Assembly: GCA_025928535.1 (NCBI GenBank) | Contig: JAICJJ010000043.1 | Coordinates: 1 to 10,771 of the forward strand | Source of the DNA: Thermomicrobiales bacterium | GTDB lineage: Bacteria; Chloroflexota; Chloroflexia; Thermomicrobiales; UBA6265 | DNA length: 10,771 nt | Direction of reading: 5' to 3' | In this document: piece by piece, positions 5,821 to 10,771 of the stretch | Layout: each line of letters begins with the position of its first letter | How positions within the stretch are numbered: position 1 is the stretch's first letter | Made by a program: the position numbers and the translations under genes | Notes under the pieces: model-generated | Told to the model about the DNA's origin: nothing | What the model saw: the letters and a program-made list of their open reading frames with translations, nothing else | The model's database searches: none

Positions 5821-7237
5821 TGGCATCCGGGACGCCCCGCCGGATCTTCCCCTGGTCGAGGCGTCCCGACGCGTCCAGCGGCGGGAAGTCTCGCCGGTCG
5901 AACTGACCCAGGCGGCGCTCGACCGCATCGCGCGCGACGACGGGAATCTGAATGCCTTCGTGACCGTCCTCGCCGAATCGGCGCTGGCGGACGCGCATCA
6001 CGCCGAACGCGAGATCGCCGATGGAAAATGGCGGGGACCGCTCCACGGCATCCCGATCTCCGTCAAGGATCTCTTCTGGACACGGGGCGTGCGGACGACC
6101 GCCGGCTCCCGGATCATGGCCGACTTCATCCCCGACGAAGACGCCACGGTCGTCGCGCTGCTGCGCGCCGCGGGCGCGGTCTTGCTCGGCAAGACCAACA
6201 TGCTGGAATTCGCCTACGCCGCCGTCCACGACGACTACGGCCCATCTCTGAATCCGTGGGATGTGCATCGTTCGGCGAGCGGGTCGAGCAGCGGGTCGGC
6301 CGTCGCCGTCGCGGCCGGCATGGGTTACGGCTCGCTGGGATCGGACACCGGCGGCAGCATTCGCCTCCCCGCCGCCTACACCGGCATCGTCGGGCTGAAA
6401 CCGAGCTACGGCCGCGTCAGCCGCCATGGCGTCGTTCCGGTCTCCTGGTCAGCCGATCACGTCGGCCCGATGACCCGCACCGTCGCCGACGCCGCCGCGA
6501 TGTTGACCGTGATCGCCGGGGCGGACGCCGCCGACCCGACGGCTTCGACCACGGCAGTTCCCAACTATCTCGCGGCATTGGACGGCCGCTCGGCGCGTCC
6601 GATCCGCGTCGGAGTCCCGACCGCTTGGCTCAATCGCCGCGTCGCGCCCGAGGTCCGCGACATTGTCGAAACGGCGATTTCGGTGCTCGCCGACGGCGGC
6701 GCCACACTGACCGAGGTCGCGCTGCCCGATCCGGGCGACGCGGTGGCCGCCTTGATGGCGATCCTGATGCCAGAAGCCGCCGCCTGGCATCTGCGATGGC
6801 TCCGCGAGCGGCCGGAAGACTACAGCCCCGCCGTACGGGAGCGACTGGAACTCGGCGTGGTCACGCCGGCGGTTCGCTATCTCCAGGGCCAGCAAGCGCG
6901 ACGAACGCTGACCGAGGCGTTTCTGACCGCCATGGCCGATGTCGATGTGCTGGCAATGCCGACGGCGCCGACCGCGGCGACCCCGCTCGAAAGCGATCTG
7001 ACGGTCGGCGACGACGCCGATCCCGATGCGCTCGCGGCGCTGGTCGATTTCACGGCTCCGTTCGATCTGACGGGCTTCCCGGCGATTTCCGTGCCGTGCG
7101 GCTTCACGGCGGCGGGCTTGCCAGTCGGCATGCAACTGGTCGGACGCCCATGGCGCGAGGATCTGTTGCTGGCCGTGGCCCATCGCTACGAGCAGGCGAC
7201 CTCCTGGCATCGGCGAATGCCGACCGAGATCGCGTGA
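5813..7237 (+). CDS. Amidase 2, amidase-signature family
   Basis: The 474-residue product carries a complete AS-family triad: Lys85 in GIPISVKDLF, cis-Ser158 in SGSSSGSA and nucleophile Ser182 in GSDTGGSIRLPAA, with the standard 24-residue spacing. No signal peptide or membrane segment is seen, so it should act in the cytoplasm. The ATG at 5813 is chosen because AAGGGAGG (5800-5807) lies 5 nt upstream; the open frame extends back to 5651, but that part shadows the partner gene. The stop overlaps the regulator start by 1 nt (TGATG). In the region MADFIPDEDATVV it resembles amidase 3 more than amidase 1, so the two divergent amidases are not a recent duplication. Glutamyl-tRNA amidotransferase A is unlikely without GatB; the substrate remains open (amide, half-amide, ureido or carbamoyl compound). 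Confidence 0.92.
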   Translation: MADGIRDAPPDLPLVEASRRVQRREVSPVELTQAALDRIARDDGNLNAFVTVLAESALADAHHAEREIADGKWRGPLHGIPISVKDLFWTRGVRTTAGSRIMADFIPDEDATVVALLRAAGAVLLGKTNMLEFAYAAVHDDYGPSLNPWDVHRSASGSSSGSAVAVAAGMGYGSLGSDTGGSIRLPAAYTGIVGLKPSYGRVSRHGVVPVSWSADHVGPMTRTVADAAAMLTVIAGADAADPTASTTAVPNYLAALDGRSARPIRVGVPTAWLNRRVAPEVRDIVETAISVLADGGATLTEVALPDPGDAVAALMAILMPEAAAWHLRWLRERPEDYSPAVRERLELGVVTPAVRYLQGQQARRTLTEAFLTAMADVDVLAMPTAPTAATPLESDLTVGDDADPDALAALVDFTAPFDLTGFPAISVPCGFTAAGLPVGMQLVGRPWREDLLLAVAHRYEQATSWHRRMPTEIA

Positions 7238-8247
7238 TGGCGAACGGCATTCCGGACCGACCAGCGGCCAACGCGGAATCGACGCGGCCGCCCTTGCGGG
7301 ACAACGGCGCCATGGTGGCGACCGCCGAGGCGTCGGCCGTCGATTCGCTCGAAACGTTGAAACTCTCGCGCAAGCAGCGAGCCGCTATCGCCTACATCGA
7401 GCACAACCCGAAATTCGCCGCGTTCGCGACGGCGACCGATCTGGCCGCGCGCGTCGGCGTCCATCCATCGACCATCGTCCGCCTCGCGCAACTCCTTGGC
7501 TACGCGGGATTTCCGGAGTTCCAGGAAGCGATCCGTCACCAGTACCTGAATTCGCTCGACGCGCTCGCGCTGATGGAAGCGCACGCCGGCGACCAGACGG
7601 GCGATGTCGTGCTCGGCTCGATCGACCAGGAAATCCGCAACCTGACGGCGACGCGCGCGCTGCTCGACCGCGACGACGTTCGCCGCGCCGCCCGCGCGAT
7701 CGAACGCGCCCGCTCGGTCCTGGTCGTCGGCTCCGGCAGCCACGCCGGCGTCGCCCTCATCTTCGCCCATCTTTGCCGCTTCATGGGGTTTCCGGTCGAT
7801 GCGGAAATCAGGGGCAACGTGTCGCTCGCCGCCCGGCTCAGTTCGATCGACGAACGGGACGTCGTGCTGGGAACCTCCGCCTGGTGGGTCGTTCCCGAAA
7901 CGCTGGCGGCGCTGCAATTCGCCAGGGAGCGCGGCGCGACGACGATCGCGATCGTCGACAATCAGGCGTCCGCGCTGGCGGCGGTCGCCGACCACGCGCT
8001 CGTCACCCGGACCGAATCGATTTCGTTTTTCCAGTCCATGATCGGTCCGCTCGCCGTCTTCAACGCGATCATCGCGGAACTGGCGGCGGAAGCGGCTCCC
8101 GAGACGCGGGATCGCATGCGCACGAGCGGCGCGCTGTTCGAGCGTCTCGGGATCGTTTCGTTCCCGGAGGGCGCCGAGGTCGGGCAAACCCGCTCGCTCC
8201 TCCGTTCCCCGGCGCGGGGCAAGCGACGGCCGAAATCGACGTCCTGA
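7237..8247 (+). CDS. RpiR/MurR-family transcriptional regulator (HTH plus SIS domain)
   Basis: The 336-residue protein has an N-terminal extension of about 40 residues and then the RpiR-type helix-turn-helix (about 45-105), including KQRAAIAYIEHNP, TATDLAARVGVHPSTIVRLAQLLGYAGFPEF and an RHQY-type end. A SIS fold follows (about 150-285), with VLVVGSGSHA as its first loop and GATTIAIVDN as a later strand. In classical members the second loop is a Ser/Thr-rich phosphosugar site (SxSGxT); here it reads GTSAWWVVPET, so a non-sugar effector is likely. The ATG overlaps the amidase 2 stop (TGATG), suggesting coupled expression and autoregulation of this operon; an internal ATG at 7312 would trim the extension but lacks a ribosome-binding site. 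The C-terminus is basic (GKRRPK). The 11-bp dyad at 5486-5516 is its best target. Confidence 0.9.
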   Translation: MANGIPDRPAANAESTRPPLRDNGAMVATAEASAVDSLETLKLSRKQRAAIAYIEHNPKFAAFATATDLAARVGVHPSTIVRLAQLLGYAGFPEFQEAIRHQYLNSLDALALMEAHAGDQTGDVVLGSIDQEIRNLTATRALLDRDDVRRAARAIERARSVLVVGSGSHAGVALIFAHLCRFMGFPVDAEIRGNVSLAARLSSIDERDVVLGTSAWWVVPETLAALQFARERGATTIAIVDNQASALAAVADHALVTRTESISFFQSMIGPLAVFNAIIAELAAEAAPETRDRMRTSGALFERLGIVSFPEGAEVGQTRSLLRSPARGKRRPKSTS

Positions 8248-8262
8248 ACGCCAGTCCGGCGC

Positions 8263-9081
8263 TCAGCGGCGGCCGAGATTGAAAAACGCGGTGCAGCCGC
8301 CATCGACCGGAATGGTCGCGCCCGTCACGAACGACGCGTCGTCCGAGGCGAGAAACGCGACGACGGCGGCGACCTCGGCCGGGTCCGCCTGCCGGCCGGC
8401 CGGCTGCAACCGGGCGGCGCGCTCCCGTTCCGCGACGACCGCCGCTGCCTCTTCCGGCGTCATCCGCGACCGCCGCCGGTCCATGTCGTTGTCGATGTAG
8501 CCCGGACTGACGGCGTTGGCCCGCACGCCGCGCGGCGTGTAGTCGACCGCGAGTTGCCGGGTCAACCCGATCACTCCCGCCTTCGCCGCGCCATAGGCCG
8601 CCGCTCCGGGCGCGCCGACCATGCCGAAGGTCGAGGCGATGTTGATCATCGCGCCGTGCCCGGACGCTTCGAGGAGCGGCAGCGCATATTTGGCGCAGTG
8701 AAAGACGCCGCTCAAGTTGACGGCGAGCACCCGCGCCCAATCCGCCGGGTCGAGTTCGTCCGCGGGAACCAGCGGCCCGGGAATGCCGGCGTTGTTGACG
8801 AGAATGTCGATGCCGCCGAGCCAATCGACCGTCTGCGCCACCGCCGCGCGCACCGACGCCGGATCGGCGACATCGCATTCGATGAATGCCGCGTCGCCGC
8901 CGTCGCCGCCGCCGTCGCGGATCGCCGCCGCCGTCGCCTCCCCCGCCGCGCGATCCCGGTCGAGCAGCGCGACCCGCGCGCCGTCATGCGCCAGGCGCTG
9001 CGCGATCGCCCGCCCGATGCCGTGCGCCGCCCCGGTCACGATCGCCCGCCGTCCCGCCAGCCGGCCGTCTTGCGCCGCCAT
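8263..9081 (-). CDS. Short-chain dehydrogenase/reductase (classical SDR)
   Basis: The 272-residue NAD(P)-dependent oxidoreductase is complete. The cofactor loop TGAAHGIG is at residues 16-23, the acidic residue closing the second strand is Asp41 (LLDRD, favouring NAD over NADP), NNAG is at 96-99, Asn122 follows, and the catalytic set is Ser150, Tyr163 and Lys167 (YGAAK). The C-terminal GATIPVDGG is the usual end motif, as in 3-oxoacyl-ACP-reductase-like and sugar/polyol dehydrogenases, so the substrate is probably a secondary alcohol or ketone of unknown identity. GGGGAGG (9093-9087) precedes ATG 9081 by 5 nt. The gene is downstream of amidase 3 on the same strand, 166 nt away, and its stop is 15 nt from that of the convergent RpiR gene. 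A Gly/Asp-rich insertion (about 57-63) is encoded by a GCC/GTC-rich repeat. Confidence 0.92.
   Translation of the reverse strand: MAAQDGRLAGRRAIVTGAAHGIGRAIAQRLAHDGARVALLDRDRAAGEATAAAIRDGGGDGGDAAFIECDVADPASVRAAVAQTVDWLGGIDILVNNAGIPGPLVPADELDPADWARVLAVNLSGVFHCAKYALPLLEASGHGAMINIASTFGMVGAPGAAAYGAAKAGVIGLTRQLAVDYTPRGVRANAVSPGYIDNDMDRRRSRMTPEEAAAVVAERERAARLQPAGRQADPAEVAAVVAFLASDDASFVTGATIPVDGGCTAFFNLGRR
8889..8938. repeat. GCC/GTC trinucleotide-rich stretch inside the SDR
   Basis: A run of near-perfect GCC, GTC and GCG triplets lies in the SDR coding region and encodes the alanine- and Gly/Asp-rich loop at residues about 48-64. The reading frame is kept, so the gene is intact. Such stretches can expand or contract by slippage; no functional role is apparent. 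Confidence 0.5.
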
Positions 9082-9086
9082 GCCAT

Positions 9087-9093
9087 CCTCCCC
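9087..9093 (-). promoter_or_regulatory. Shine-Dalgarno GGGGAGG for the complete SDR
   Basis: GGGGAGG on the minus strand ends 5 nt before ATG 9081. It gives the SDR independent translation initiation even if it is co-transcribed with amidase 3. Confidence 0.75.
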
Positions 9094-9120
9094 TCGCCGT
9101 CGATGAAGCTGGCCGGCGCG

Positions 9121-9247
9121 TCAATGATCTCGTCGTGCCGGCCTCATTCCCGGATTGGCCGATTTTCGCACTGCGTCCGCGTCGGCGGGGCTGAGGAAGC
9201 GCCGCGCCGCATGTTCCGGGATCTTGAAGGTGGCGAAGCCGCCCGCC
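9121..9247 (-). pseudogene. Possible gene remnant between amidase 3 and the SDR (acyl-CoA-ligase-like tail)
   Basis: The 166-nt gap between amidase 3 and the SDR contains a minus-strand open stretch, ending with TGA at 9123-9121, that has G/C-ending codons like the real genes. Its peptide includes FATFKIPEH and, further on, AVRKSANPG. These recall the A/FKIPEH and GKVRKSAL tail motifs of AMP-dependent acyl-CoA ligases, separated here by a shortened linker and lacking the catalytic GK lysine context. There is no start codon of its own; the frame only continues antiparallel-style into amidase 3. It may be a decayed 3' fragment left by a deletion, or chance. The gap may also hold the SDR promoter, though I see no convincing -10/-35. 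Confidence 0.25.
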
Positions 9248-10690
9248 TCACTCCGCGAAGAGCGGGGGCCAACGATCGGCCCATGGCGCCGCGGCTTCGA
9301 ATGACGCCGACGCGCGGAGCACGCCCCCGTCGTCGAGATGCCGGCCGACGATCTGCAATCCGACGGGGAGGCCGTCATCGGTCCAGCCGGCGGGGATCGA
9401 CGCCGCCGGCTGTCCGGTCAGATTCAGGATGAAGGTGAACGGGGACCAATCGGCCGAGGCGCGGCCATCGATCTGACTCGGGCCCTCGATGCCGATGGGG
9501 AACGCCGTCGTCGCCAGCGTCGGGGTGAGGAGCAGATCGTAGCGCCGCATGAATTTCCACATCGCGTTGGCGACGGCCTTGCGCGTCACGATCGCGTTCG
9601 CGAAGTCCTCGGCGGTCCAGCCGTGTTCGAGGAAGCGCCGGAGCGACGGCGTCATCCGGTCGCCCAATTGCCGCGCGATGGCGCGCGCGCCGACCAGATC
9701 GAACTCGAGCGCGATCGTGGCGTCGAACGCCTCGGCGGGATCGTCGAATCCGGGGTCGGCGCGCTCGACCGTGCAGCCGAGGTCGCGCTCGAAGATGGCG
9801 ACGGCGCGATCGACGATGCGCCGCACCTCCGGATCGACGGCGGCGTAGCCCCAGTCCGGGCTGTAGGCGATGCGAAGTCCCTCGATGCCGCCGTCCAGGC
9901 TCGACAGCCAGTCGATGCCGTTATCCGGCAGGCTGTGCCGGTCGCGGTCGTCCGGCCCCGCGATCACCGACAGCATCAGCGCGCTGTCCGCGACCGTGCG
10001 GCTGATCGGACCGATGTGTTCGATCGATTCCCAGCCCGACACGCCGGGGAAACGCTCGTCGCGGCATCCCGGATAGAGCGGAACGCGCCCGAACGACGCC
10101 TTGAAGCCGTAGAGGCCGCAAAAGGCGCTCGGAATCCGGATCGACCCGCCGCCGTCACTGCCGATCGCGAACGGCGTCATGCCAGTCGCTGCCGCCGCCG
10201 CCGATCCCGCGCTCGACCCGCCGGAGGTCAGCGCCGGATTCCAGGGATTCAGCGTCTCGCCGAAGACCGGATTGCCGCCCAACCCGGTGTAGCCCAATTC
10301 CGACACGTTGGTCTTGCCGACGACGATCGCGCCGGCGGCTTTCAGGCGCTCGACCACGACATCGTCTTCGTCCGGTACGAAGTCGGCATAGGCCCAGCAG
10401 CCGGAAACGGTGCGGATGCCTTTCGTCAGCACGAGGTCCTTGATCGCCACGGGCACGCCGGCAAGCGGGCCGACCGCCTCGCCGGCGTTCAGCGCCGCTT
10501 CGACGCGGCGCGCCTCGGCCCGGGCAAACTCGGGCGTCAATGTGCAAAACGCGTTGAGGCGGCCGTTCAGCCGGTCGATGCGCCGCAACGCCGCGTCGAC
10601 CACCTCGGTCGGCGAAACGTCCCGCGCGCGGACCCGTTGCGCGATCGTCGCCGCGCTCATCCGCCAGATGGCGTCGGAAGCGTCCGTCAT
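9248..10690 (-). CDS. Amidase 3, amidase-signature family
   Basis: The 480-residue hydrolase shows the complete AS triad: Lys84 in GVPVAIKDL, cis-Ser159 in SGGSSAGSA and nucleophile Ser183 in GSDGGGSIRIPSAF, 24 residues apart. The loop carries DGGGS where amidase 2 has DTGGS, and SAFCGLYGFK follows, a pattern seen in many bacterial amidases of broad or unknown specificity. It lacks a GatC-like partner gene, unlike the two other amidases here. Its ATG overlaps the stop of the upstream permease (ATGA, 4 nt) and no ribosome-binding site is evident, so it is probably translated by coupling as part of a second transporter operon. Cytoplasmic hydrolysis of an imported amide is the contextual inference. 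Aryl-acylamidase, nicotinamidase-like or peptide amidase activity cannot be distinguished. Confidence 0.92.
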   Translation of the reverse strand: MTDASDAIWRMSAATIAQRVRARDVSPTEVVDAALRRIDRLNGRLNAFCTLTPEFARAEARRVEAALNAGEAVGPLAGVPVAIKDLVLTKGIRTVSGCWAYADFVPDEDDVVVERLKAAGAIVVGKTNVSELGYTGLGGNPVFGETLNPWNPALTSGGSSAGSAAAAATGMTPFAIGSDGGGSIRIPSAFCGLYGFKASFGRVPLYPGCRDERFPGVSGWESIEHIGPISRTVADSALMLSVIAGPDDRDRHSLPDNGIDWLSSLDGGIEGLRIAYSPDWGYAAVDPEVRRIVDRAVAIFERDLGCTVERADPGFDDPAEAFDATIALEFDLVGARAIARQLGDRMTPSLRRFLEHGWTAEDFANAIVTRKAVANAMWKFMRRYDLLLTPTLATTAFPIGIEGPSQIDGRASADWSPFTFILNLTGQPAASIPAGWTDDGLPVGLQIVGRHLDDGGVLRASASFEAAAPWADRWPPLFAE

Positions 10691-10771
10691 CGGGTTCGGA
10701 GCCGGGGGTCGAACAGGTCGCGCATGCCGTCGCCGATGATGTTGAAGGTCAGGACCAGAATCAGGATCGCA
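10687..10771 (-). CDS. ABC transporter permease, DppC/OppC type, C-terminal end (runs off the window)
   Basis: Twenty-seven codons before a TGA (10689-10687) read through the end of a hydrophobic helix (LILVLTFNII) into GDGMRDLFDPRLRTR. This is the characteristic C-terminus of DppC-type permeases and closely parallels the GDALRDAFDVRLRDE ending of the complete permease at 2951-3856. Its stop overlaps the amidase 3 start in an ATGA. It therefore belongs to a second importer, probably distinct from the one at the left of the window; its receptor, other permease and ATPases, if present, lie beyond the right edge. Confidence 0.88.
   Translation of the reverse strand, partial: AILILVLTFNIIGDGMRDLFDPRLRTR

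Noticed and set aside
6028..7236. Long upstream extension of the RpiR reading frame through amidase 2
   Set aside because: The frame is open there only as an out-of-frame shadow of amidase 2; the real start is ATG 7237 in the TGATG overlap.
5237..7237. Two gatCA loci for tRNA-dependent Gln/Asn synthesis
   Set aside because: No gatB is present, there are two different copies in a catabolic context with a transporter and a regulator, and amidase 1 is shorter than a typical GatA.
8889..8938. A CRISPR-like or tandem-repeat array
   Set aside because: It is a short degenerate triplet run inside an intact SDR reading frame, with no spacers.
9121..9378. A complete 85-codon minus-strand gene
   Set aside because: Its first half is an out-of-frame overlap with the 3' end of amidase 3 and looks random; only the part after 9247 has any coding character, reported as a doubtful remnant.

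Overview
This is a GC-rich bacterial window carrying a dense, operon-organised catabolic island: peptide/amide-type ABC transport, three amidase-signature (AS) hydrolases, two tiny GatC/AtzG-like partner proteins, one RpiR-type regulator and two short-chain dehydrogenases. The strongly G/C-ending codons, the Tat-exported solute-binding protein and the mixture of transporter, amidase and SDR genes fit a high-GC soil or environmental bacterium. Thermomicrobia-type Chloroflexota and Alphaproteobacteria both come to mind, but nothing here fixes the taxonomy and I hold this loosely. There is no sign of phage, transposon, rRNA, tRNA or CRISPR.

Layout. (1) 1-90, minus: N-terminus of an SDR leaving the window. 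(2) 91-307: divergent regulatory region in which a palindromic TTGCAA could serve as the -35 box in both directions, with a dyad in each leader. (3) 308-3856, plus: substrate-binding protein, DppB-type permease and DppC-type permease, with no ATPase genes. (4) 3861-5467, minus: small GatC-like protein then amidase 1 (genes overlap by 4 nt). (5) 5468-5589: divergent control region with a perfect 11-bp inverted repeat. (6) 5590-8247, plus: small AtzG/GatC-like protein, amidase 2 (8-nt overlap) and an RpiR-family regulator (1-nt overlap). (7) 8263-10771, minus, read right to left: C-terminus of another DppC-type permease, amidase 3 (ATGA overlap), a 166-nt stretch with a possible gene remnant, and a complete SDR.

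How the parts may work together (inference). The transporter would import a small amide, imide, peptide or ureido compound. Two cytoplasmic heteromeric amidases, each with its own small partner encoded just upstream and translationally coupled, would hydrolyse it, and amidase 3 would serve a second transporter. SDRs could oxidise or reduce a hydroxyl/keto product. The RpiR-type protein, last gene of the amidase 2 operon, is the obvious candidate to bind the 11-bp dyad and control both amidase arms. The most unusual structure is the head-to-head pair of small-subunit/amidase modules around a single dyad. The closest known precedents are AtzG-AtzE of the cyanuric acid pathway and the GatC-GatA pairing, but there is no GatB here and the substrates cannot be read from sequence.
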